DNA from: JAJTHC01 sp044348005
Lineage (GTDB): Bacteria > Cyanobacteriota > Vampirovibrionia > Vampirovibrionales > JAJTHC01
DNA length: 64,000 nt
Reading direction: 5' to 3'
NCBI GenBank assembly: GCA_044348005.1
Contig: JBIKTR010000001.1
Coordinates: forward strand, 148,092-212,091
The translations under genes were made by a program, and so were the position numbers. Below, piece by piece: positions 41,629 to 48,872 of the stretch (within the stretch, counting starts at the first letter, position 1; each line of letters begins with the position of its first letter). Under the pieces are notes generated by a model, which worked only from the letters and a program-made list of their open reading frames with translations, had not been told where the DNA came from and did not search any database.

Positions 41629-42188
41629 TGCGAGGTGCCTTGGGGGAAAACCGCGAGTCCTTGTTCAACAGCCATTTCAACACTCAAAACTTTAATCGAA
41701 TGGCGAGGAATATTCCATATTTCAGACAAGGGGAGAGTTTTGAACTGTTTTCGAATCTCTCGGGTAAGGATCTCTATTTGTTCGTTATGAGCCGTTTTAC
41801 TTTCCTTTGTATTATTGCAGATCACAATAAACTCAAAATTAATCAGATGTGAACTATTTAATTCAGAAATAAGAGTTGGAAACCTTTCCATGTATTCGTG
41901 TCGTTTAAAAGCATAAGCTAATAGAAGAGAAAGAGAGTCTGTAAATTTTTTAAGTAAACTGTCTATTTCGTCTGCCACATCTGCTCTTGGTACACTCCGT
42001 TTGGCTTCGATAAAACTTAGTTTCTTCTTTTCAGAAGTACCATGATGTAGAATAAAATCAACCGCCGAAACACCTTTACTATTTAAATGCTTTTTGTATA
42101 AGATCGCTTTGTCTAATTCTATGCAATCCATTTCTTCAAATGAACCAAAACAAATTTCAGACTCTTTATCCTCGAAGAACTTTACCAT
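41625..42188 (-). CDS. Putative PD-(D/E)xK-like nuclease, partner of AAA ATPase
   Basis: 187 residues, not matching any family I recognise. Residues 41-63 read SAVDFILHHG, then LSFIEAKRS, giving D44, E61 and K63: the D-x(n)-E-x-K layout of restriction-endonuclease-fold nucleases, with the acidic residues on predicted strands. The remainder is helical with a late strand (FEFIVICNN). It starts 4 bases after the upstream ATPase stop, so the two are a unit. GC is low, about 30-40% in sampled lines. Function as effector of a defense-type pair is inference; it could also be a structural subunit. Confidence 0.6.
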   Translation of the reverse strand: MVKFFEDKESEICFGSFEEMDCIELDKAILYKKHLNSKGVSAVDFILHHGTSEKKKLSFIEAKRSVPRADVADEIDSLLKKFTDSLSLLLAYAFKRHEYMERFPTLISELNSSHLINFEFIVICNNTKESKTAHNEQIEILTREIRKQFKTLPLSEIWNIPRHSIKVLSVEMAVEQGLAVFPQGTSQ

Positions 42189-42192
42189 AATA

Positions 42193-43221
42193 TCAAAGTC
42201 TCATTTCGTCTTTATACAAAGTGATAGACTCCTCAATAATTGAGTTATCAGGCATATCTTCTTTTAGATTTTCACTATGCCATTGAGACCCCTCTGCATT
42301 TTTTTCATACAGTAGAATAGGCATATCCATTTGTTCTCGCAATGCGATAATGTGCAACTTTTTAATGACAAAATAAGAATGGGAAGCAATAAAAATCTGC
42401 ATACCGTCTTGAGCTAAATGATATAATACTTCCATAAATTGATCAATGGCTTTAGGGTGTAAAGCAGATTCAGGTTCATCAATAAAAATAACAGACCCTT
42501 TTAAGAGGTAGCGATTTCCTAACAAGGTATCCAAAACCCCTAATTTTTTAGTTCCTTCAGATGTAAGACGAATCGAGTGTGTATTTTCGAGCTTCGTTTT
42601 AGGCTTAAAAAACCATTTTTCCTTTTTTTCATCAAAATACACCCTACCGCCAATAATATCTTCCACCTTTTTTCTGGCTTTAGAACGTTCGGCATGATTT
42701 TTACCCACTTCAGGCAAAATAGCAAGTGCTTCTGCTAAATCTGAATAAGTGGCATCAAAGCCAAAGGCTTTTTCAAAGCGAACATTCCGAATAATATCCA
42801 TGAGAGAGATTACTTCTTTTGTCGGCAGAAAAATAGAGTTGTTTTCAGGTCGCCTCAGTGATGGAGTTTTTGAACCTCCTAAACCTCCCGATTTTTTGTC
42901 AACACGATACGAAACTTTAGATCCTTGAATGTGGGCTTCAAAAAATAAGGGTTCTGATTGTTTTTGAGTGACAAGTTCTTTTGTTTTAGCCTCAAAAGTC
43001 CAATATAATTTTTCTAATAACAAAACAGGAAAAGATTTGGTTTCTTCTCCACGTATTCCTTCTATTGCTTTAATTGTGGCGTACAACGCCTTGAGCAAAA
43101 AAGTTTTTCCCGAACCGTTTTCGCCCACAATGAGGTTGATGCCTCCTAAGTTGTCCCATTTTAAATCCTTGAGCGGTCCAAAGTTTTTAATATGAATCGA
43201 CTCATAAATAGGTTCAGACAT
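42193..43221 (-). CDS. OLD/AAA15-type ATPase
   Basis: 342 residues. Residues 8-40 are the ABC-type start IHIKNFGPLKDLKWDNLGG with Walker A GENGSGKT at 33-40. Walker B FIDEPESALHP is at about 246-256 and the switch His is in FIASHSYFVI. LTSEGTKKL stands in the place of the ABC signature. There is no TOPRIM domain, unlike OLD nucleases. Such ATPases act as sensors with a separate effector (Septu PtuA, PARIS AriA). It heads a two-gene unit with the nuclease-like gene and is AT-rich (about 28-42% GC in sampled lines, against about 52% in guaA). Confidence 0.8.
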   Translation of the reverse strand: MSEPIYESIHIKNFGPLKDLKWDNLGGINLIVGENGSGKTFLLKALYATIKAIEGIRGEETKSFPVLLLEKLYWTFEAKTKELVTQKQSEPLFFEAHIQGSKVSYRVDKKSGGLGGSKTPSLRRPENNSIFLPTKEVISLMDIIRNVRFEKAFGFDATYSDLAEALAILPEVGKNHAERSKARKKVEDIIGGRVYFDEKKEKWFFKPKTKLENTHSIRLTSEGTKKLGVLDTLLGNRYLLKGSVIFIDEPESALHPKAIDQFMEVLYHLAQDGMQIFIASHSYFVIKKLHIIALREQMDMPILLYEKNAEGSQWHSENLKEDMPDNSIIEESITLYKDEMRL

Positions 43222-43295
43222 GACAAAATCCTTTATTTCAGTAGCATGAAGTAGATAAACTTATTTTAGCACAGCTTCTATTAATCAATACAAAT

Positions 43296-45233
43296 CTACT
43301 CCCATTCAACGGTGGCGGGGGGCTTGCTGGTGATGTCGTAAAACACATGCCCCACACCTGAACATTTCGCCAGATGTTGACCCAATCCCGACAAAAAGCC
43401 TTCAGGCAATTCGTGCCCAACCAACGCTGGTCGAGCCGTCATAAAGTCACTGGTGACTACCGCCCGAATCGCCAACGAACGACCGCCTACGCCGTCTGCC
43501 GCCACAGGCAACATCACGGCGAGTAACTGACTAATGGCGTTGAAATGCGCATGAGCAAGCGTGTAAGCCGTCACCTGAGCATCCCAAGTTTGGAGTTGCG
43601 CCACGGTTTTAGGGGTGAGTGTCGTAGGCGTAATGGTTTTAATGGCCGTCGGCAACGCACGAGAAGGAAGGATATTAAGCGCAATACGGTTAATCAGGGG
43701 CAGGCGATTGGTGAGTTCTCGTGCAGCATGACGCACGGCTTTAAAGCCGTGAGTGCTGTCAAAGTCTTCGGCTTCAATGGCCGCGACATAACTATAGGTG
43801 CGTCCGTCGCCTTGAACGCCCACCGTGCGAACAGGCAATAAAACGGCGCGCAACTCAAACTCGCAAGCGACTTCTTGAAGATCCGCATTCAGCGAATCGT
43901 AAGCGTCTAAGCCGTACGCGTCCTTGGCACAGAGCATACGCACCCCCAAACCTGGGCCAGGAAACGGCTGACGAATCACGAGTGCTTCAGGCAAACCAAG
44001 CAAACGTCCCACTTGACGAACTTCATCCTTATGCAAGTCACGATTGGGTTCGACAATCAAGCCCTTGTCACGCTGGGCTTGAATCAAGGGGACATCGTTA
44101 TGATGCGTCTTGATTTTGTGAGCCGTTTTAGAAACGTCCTTGTTCCCACTTTCAATTAAATCAGGACGCAACGTCCCTTGAGCAAGTAAGACGTCATCCG
44201 CATTAACACCCGCTTCTTTCAACGTGGCTTTCATCTCGGCATCAATCAAGCGAAAAAAGGCATCACCAATGAGACGGCGTTTCTCTTCAGGATCGGTGGC
44301 GTCTTTCAACGGGCCAATCGTACGACCTGTATCATCGATCGTGGTGAAGTCTAGGAAAAAGTCTTGAGCATCCAAGCGTTTAAGATGGGTCAAGCCAATG
44401 GCTTGAAGGGCATCGCAGACCAAATCGCTTTCGTCTTGACGCATCAAGCCCGTGTTGATATGCACGGCATACACTTGTTGAGCAGGCAAGGCCTTAATGA
44501 GGGCGGCGGCGACTACTGAAGAATCTACCCCTCCACTCACCAGCACAAAAACGGGCCGATCCTGCACGTGATCCTTGAGTTCAGCCAGCATCGTTTCAAG
44601 GCGATCCGCCAGTTTGAAGGTTCCTGAAAGGTGGCAGATATTAAACAAGAAACGCTCTAGCATGGCGGTGCCTTCGGTGCTAAGTTCCACTTCGGGGTGA
44701 AACTGCACGCCATAAAACGGCTTGTTTTGATGAACAATGCCAGCATGGACGTTCACCGTTTGGCCGGCTTCTTTAGACACGGATTCCGCAATGACAACAA
44801 AGCCTTCGCCCAATTGAGTGACGCTGTCCCCATGACTCATCAACACATGTTGCGTGGTGCTTAAGCCTTTGAATAAAGGATTTTGGGTATCTACCGTAAT
44901 TTCGGTTTCGCCGTATTCTTTGCGAGAACAGCTTTCGACGATGCCTCCGAAATATTGGGTCATCAACTGCATGCCGTAGCAAATGCCCAACACAGGCACG
45001 TCCAAGTCAAAAATCGCCCCGTCACATTGCGGAGCGTCTGCTTCATACACCGAATGAGGTCCTCCGCTAAGGATAATCCCTTTAATGCCTGCGTCTTTCA
45101 AGACGGATGCCTGAACATCAATGGGGTAAATCACCGATTCCACATTCAATTGACGCAAACGACGATCGATAACTTTGGTATATTGAGCCCCACAGTCTAA
45201 AATCGCAATGGGTTCAGGGGTAGGGTGTGACAT
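43296..45233 (-). CDS. guaA: GMP synthase, long (eukaryote-like) form
   Basis: 645 residues against about 520 in E. coli. The glutamine amidotransferase has VLGICYGMQ nucleophile Cys and FHPEV; the ATP-PP loop is LVSGGVDSSVV; LAQGTLRPDLIESG and PFPGPGLGVRMLC follow. The C-terminus ends DITSKPPATVEWE as in all GuaA, but about 100-120 extra residues are inserted in the dimerisation region (around LPSRALPTAIK...VGHELPEGFL). This and the text AQYTKVIDRR resemble human-type GMPS, which has such an insert. It converts XMP to GMP. Confidence 0.94.
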   Translation of the reverse strand: MSHPTPEPIAILDCGAQYTKVIDRRLRQLNVESVIYPIDVQASVLKDAGIKGIILSGGPHSVYEADAPQCDGAIFDLDVPVLGICYGMQLMTQYFGGIVESCSRKEYGETEITVDTQNPLFKGLSTTQHVLMSHGDSVTQLGEGFVVIAESVSKEAGQTVNVHAGIVHQNKPFYGVQFHPEVELSTEGTAMLERFLFNICHLSGTFKLADRLETMLAELKDHVQDRPVFVLVSGGVDSSVVAAALIKALPAQQVYAVHINTGLMRQDESDLVCDALQAIGLTHLKRLDAQDFFLDFTTIDDTGRTIGPLKDATDPEEKRRLIGDAFFRLIDAEMKATLKEAGVNADDVLLAQGTLRPDLIESGNKDVSKTAHKIKTHHNDVPLIQAQRDKGLIVEPNRDLHKDEVRQVGRLLGLPEALVIRQPFPGPGLGVRMLCAKDAYGLDAYDSLNADLQEVACEFELRAVLLPVRTVGVQGDGRTYSYVAAIEAEDFDSTHGFKAVRHAARELTNRLPLINRIALNILPSRALPTAIKTITPTTLTPKTVAQLQTWDAQVTAYTLAHAHFNAISQLLAVMLPVAADGVGGRSLAIRAVVTSDFMTARPALVGHELPEGFLSGLGQHLAKCSGVGHVFYDITSKPPATVEWE

Positions 45234-45339
45234 GAAGAGGAGTCTCCGATATAGATTAAATGAATTGAGAATAAGGTTCAGTTTACCTTAAACAAGCCGA
45301 ATCATGCTAAACTGCAAAAATGAATCAGGGATTCTATGT

Positions 45340-45478
45340 TATAGTATTTTAAAGAGTTTCCCATACAGTAGGCTAGACGAGGAGCCTAGATTATTTTGTG
45401 AAGGAGTGTAGATAGACCTTTACAAAATAATCGTAGCGACAAAGTATAGACACGGTAGGGGAAATTAAAAACACTATA
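45340..45478 (+). mobile_element. MITE-like repeat, copy D, internally deleted
   Basis: 139 bp from TATAGTATTTTAAAGAG to AAAAACACTATA. Relative to B and C it lacks about 8 bases of the central ACATGACTGAAC block and a few bases before the right end. Both termini are intact. It lies between divergent guaA and the phosphodiesterase gene, 33 bases before the latter, so it may sit in or contribute to their promoters. Confidence 0.85.
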
Positions 45479-45511
45479 CAATAGCCCTGTATACGAAAAA
45501 AGGATGCCTCA

Positions 45512-46891
45512 ATGGGCGTAAGCACCGTAACCCTTGAAAGCCTGACCCCTCACCCCACTGGGCTATTGAGCATATTGCCGTTAGTGTTGTACACACTGAT
45601 GGCGGTGGCATGGCTATGGTTTAGCTTCCCTACCTTAAAAGGTAGGCAACGAGCCTATTTCATCGTCAGTTTTGTGACGATGACCTACATTGCCTTGGCG
45701 TTTATGAAATCGCCTTACTTGTATTTAATGGTGCTGGCCGTCAGTGCCACCTTTAGCTTTTGCACCTATGTGGTGGATGTCCCCCGTAGGTCCGCTTCCG
45801 TATTGCTGGCCTTTTTGGGCTTTTTACTGCTGTTGCCTTCTGAAGTCAGCCATACCTTATGGGTACTTTGGTTTATGAGCGTGTCACTCCAAAATTACTT
45901 CTTCTATCGCCGTGGCGTTGTGAAAGCTCGGGGCGATTTAGTGAAATCTACCTTCTTTTGGGGAGGTATTGTGCTTGTGAACCTGCTGTTTATCTACCCG
46001 AGTTTAAACAAACTCTCACTCAGTTCCTTTATTATTTCAGGCGGATTTGCCAGCGTGCTACCCTTTTTCTTGTCGGTGGGTTTGTCTCCCGCCCTGGAAT
46101 ACCTGTTTAATTTTTTATCGTCGCTCACGCTACTTGAACTGTCTAATTTAGATCACCCTTTGATCAAACGCTTACAAGTCGAAGCCCCTGGAACCTTTCA
46201 CCATAGTTTGTTACTCGCGACTTTATCAGAACAAGCTTCAGATGACATTAACGCCAATGGCCTATTGACTCGCGTGGGGTGCTTGTACCATGACATTGGC
46301 AAAATGAAACGCCCGATTTACTTTATTGAAAATCAAGCCTATTTTGGGGTGTCTAATCCCCATGACTATTTGTCGCCTCGAATGAGTAAACTTATTGTGA
46401 CGGCTCACCCCATTGACGGCATGAAGCTTGGAGAAGAATACAAACTGCCTGACGCCATTCAAGCCTTTATGCCTGAACATCATGGCACGTTGATTTGTGG
46501 GTATTTTTACGCCCAAGCCCTCAAAGAAGAGGGTAAAGACCACGTCACTAAAGCACAGTTTAGATACTCTGGCCCAAAACCCCAGTCGCGTGAAACGGCC
46601 ATTGTGATGCTCGCCGATGCAGCAGAATCTGCCGTAAGAGCCTTAAATGCCCCCACCCCTGATCAAGTCGACACCTTGTTGGAAGTGATTTTTAAACAAC
46701 GGATTGAAGACGGTCAATTCGACGAATGCCCCATTACCCTGCAAGAAATTTGGAAAATTAAAAAGTCTTTTGCCAAAGGTTTAAGTGCCATTCATCATCA
46801 ACGTGTCAATTATGCTGAAAAAATTAGTCAAGTCCGCCAAATGGGGAAAGTCCGCCCTAGAAACAAAGGCCCTATTCAACCCTCCGTATAG
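45512..46891 (+). CDS. PgpH-like c-di-AMP phosphodiesterase (7TM-HD)
   Basis: 459 residues. About seven hydrophobic helices fill residues 20-205. The HD domain has the paired His in TFHHSLL (230-231) and the metal HD at 260-261 in CLYHDIGKM, then HPIDG and EHHGT: the PgpH/YqfF pattern. Listeria PgpH is over 700 residues because of an extracellular 7TMR-HDED domain, which is absent here. It hydrolyses c-di-AMP to pApA. AAAGGA precedes the ATG by 7 bases. Its stop and that of the cyclase gene abut with no base between. Confidence 0.85.
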   Translation: MGVSTVTLESLTPHPTGLLSILPLVLYTLMAVAWLWFSFPTLKGRQRAYFIVSFVTMTYIALAFMKSPYLYLMVLAVSATFSFCTYVVDVPRRSASVLLAFLGFLLLLPSEVSHTLWVLWFMSVSLQNYFFYRRGVVKARGDLVKSTFFWGGIVLVNLLFIYPSLNKLSLSSFIISGGFASVLPFFLSVGLSPALEYLFNFLSSLTLLELSNLDHPLIKRLQVEAPGTFHHSLLLATLSEQASDDINANGLLTRVGCLYHDIGKMKRPIYFIENQAYFGVSNPHDYLSPRMSKLIVTAHPIDGMKLGEEYKLPDAIQAFMPEHHGTLICGYFYAQALKEEGKDHVTKAQFRYSGPKPQSRETAIVMLADAAESAVRALNAPTPDQVDTLLEVIFKQRIEDGQFDECPITLQEIWKIKKSFAKGLSAIHHQRVNYAEKISQVRQMGKVRPRNKGPIQPSV

Positions 46892-47848
46892 CTAGTTTTT
46901 CCATTTAGACCAAAAAGACCCTTTTGGATTATTTTGAATGCGTCGCGCCAAATTCATTAACTGACTTACGGGAGTAGAAAAAACCCCTTGAGGATTCTCT
47001 TCTTCTTCGTCATTGACTTCTGTGGCGTACAAGTCTTCTAGTTTGGACGTTAAACTTTCTGGAGAGGTCAACTTCGTGATTTTACCGCCTTGAGCAAAAG
47101 AAATCGCCCCAGTTTCTTCAGAAACAACCAAACACACCGCATTAGAAATTTCGCTCAACCCGATGGCTGCTCGGTGACGTGTACCATAACGCCAGCTAAG
47201 ATTCGGATCTTCTGTTAAAGGAAGCAGAACCCCTGCTGAAACAATGTGATTGTCTCGATTAATAACCATCGCACCGTCATGCAAGGGGGTATTGGGGTGA
47301 AAAATGGTTAAAATCAAGGGAGCCGACATAATGGCGTTAATCGGTGTGCCCATTTCAAGGTAATGCGCTTCTAAAGATTCTTCAGGATCAAGATCTAGCA
47401 CAATCAAGGCCCCCGTCTTAGACTTTGACAAGAAACGAATCACATCACTTAAAATTTTAACCGCTTGCCAAGGCTCCCCATAAGAAAGGGTCGGCTTTGA
47501 AACCGTTGTGCTTAAGCTTAGCCAGTCATTTTGCCCAAAAAAGAGCAAAATCCGACGTAATTCGGGTTGAAAAATAACGATTAAGCCAATCACCAATAAT
47601 TGAATACTGGTGCGGAACACGATTTCCAAAATCATGAATTGAAACTTTTGAGCCAAGGCCCATAGTCCCACCAACAGAATGAGTACAACAAATAATCCTT
47701 TCACCAAGTGATCCGCATGGCTATAGCGAATAAACTTGTTGTGAACGTAATACAAAATCCCTGCCAAAAGGGTGAACTGCAGAATAATCCGCCAAGAATT
47801 AGGCAGTAAAGTACTGATCCATTCATTATGTTGTAAGAGATGTTCCAT
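46892..47848 (-). CDS. cdaA: Membrane diadenylate cyclase CdaA
   Basis: 318 residues from an ATG at 47848. Three transmembrane helices (about 20-95) precede the DisA_N domain, with the catalytic DGAMVI (191-196) and GTRHRAAIGLSE (222-233). It condenses two ATP into c-di-AMP at the membrane. The open frame extends 22 residues upstream without a family match. In Firmicutes cdaA is followed by cdaR and glmM; here it stands alone, tail to tail with the enzyme that destroys its product. Confidence 0.93.
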   Translation of the reverse strand: MEHLLQHNEWISTLLPNSWRIILQFTLLAGILYYVHNKFIRYSHADHLVKGLFVVLILLVGLWALAQKFQFMILEIVFRTSIQLLVIGLIVIFQPELRRILLFFGQNDWLSLSTTVSKPTLSYGEPWQAVKILSDVIRFLSKSKTGALIVLDLDPEESLEAHYLEMGTPINAIMSAPLILTIFHPNTPLHDGAMVINRDNHIVSAGVLLPLTEDPNLSWRYGTRHRAAIGLSEISNAVCLVVSEETGAISFAQGGKITKLTSPESLTSKLEDLYATEVNDEEEENPQGVFSTPVSQLMNLARRIQNNPKGSFWSKWKN

Positions 47849-48002
47849 CACTTCCACCCTCTTTTCACGTGGTGTTATTATCGCACAAAAAGTGTGTGAA
47901 TGGCTATCCCTCACTTAATGGGGGGGATGCCCTAAAATGAGGAATACGCTAAATAGAGGAGGACGATGAAGAGCTTGTTTAAACCAACGATACCTAGAAC
48001 AA

Positions 48003-48035
48003 GCCCCTTTCTATAGTGTTTATTAACACTGTAGT
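48003..48035. repeat. Short hairpin resembling back-to-back MITE ends
   Basis: CTATAGTGTT-TATT-AACACTGTAG near 48012-48035 forms a 10-bp stem with one mismatch. It contains TATAGTGTTT and AACACTGTA, the terminal sequence of the 150-bp repeats, and lies just upstream of the sigma factor gene. Confidence 0.45.
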
Positions 48036-48062
48036 CTTGCGAATCGGCGGAGACTTCTTCCC

Positions 48063-48863
48063 ATGACTTCATCTCAAAATCCCTTTGAACACCCTAAAGC
48101 AACCGAAAAGCTCAGCCTAACGCCACAGGCCAGCAAAACGGTTCTACCGACCGATGCTGTCATTCCACAACTGCAACAAAACTTTGTAAGACAAGACCAA
48201 CACACCTATGCCGTGATGCCTCGTCAAGCAACCAAAAGCAATCATGTGGCCGATTATTTAAACCTAGTAGAGCGTGTGGCACGTGCGGAGTTTCGTCGGA
48301 TCCCCCCTCACATGGTTGAACTAGAAGAACTCATTAGTATTGGGGCATTGGCGGTTCAAAATCTGATTAACACCAAAAGCCCTGAAGACATGGCTCGTTT
48401 GAATATCTCTTACATGGCAACCGCCATTCGCTGGGGGATTCGTAACGAGATTCGGGTACGTTTAAAATGGTATACACTGAAGCACAAGAAAAATGACGGG
48501 GTGGATGAAGCCGGCAATAGTATTGAAAGCGTTCGTGAAGCGGTGTATGAAACCATTTTATCGATCGACAGCTTGCAAACCAATGAAGACGGCACTACGA
48601 GCTTTGACACCATTGCCGACGGTTCCGCCACCCCTGAAGAAGAGCTCGAGATTTCAGAATTAGGGAAAGCCGTCAAAAAAGCGATTACGACCTTACCTCC
48701 TCGTGAAAAATATATTATGGAATGTCGTTTTTACAAGAATATGCAGGTCAAAGACATTGCCGATGAAATGGGGCTTTCCAGTTCACGAATTACGCGTATT
48801 GTTCAATCGTGCTTGGATGACGTCCGTCAATATCTCAAAGAAAGAATGTACATTCAAGAATAG
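48063..48863 (+). CDS. Sigma-70-family factor, FliA/sigma-28-like
   Basis: 266 residues. Region 2 reads YLNLVERVARAEFRRIP, LEELISIGALAVQNLI and SYMATAIRWGIRNEIR; region 4 is LPPREKYIMECRFYKNMQVK with the helix-turn-helix IADEMGLSSSRITRIVQ. There is no region 1.1, and the layout suits group 3 factors (FliA/WhiG/SigB-F). Given fliD in the window, a flagellar regulon is likely but not shown. The N-terminal 70 residues are Gln/Pro-rich and unlike other sigma factors. Confidence 0.8.
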   Translation: MTSSQNPFEHPKATEKLSLTPQASKTVLPTDAVIPQLQQNFVRQDQHTYAVMPRQATKSNHVADYLNLVERVARAEFRRIPPHMVELEELISIGALAVQNLINTKSPEDMARLNISYMATAIRWGIRNEIRVRLKWYTLKHKKNDGVDEAGNSIESVREAVYETILSIDSLQTNEDGTTSFDTIADGSATPEEELEISELGKAVKKAITTLPPREKYIMECRFYKNMQVKDIADEMGLSSSRITRIVQSCLDDVRQYLKERMYIQE

Positions 48864-48872
48864 TGTTCTGGC

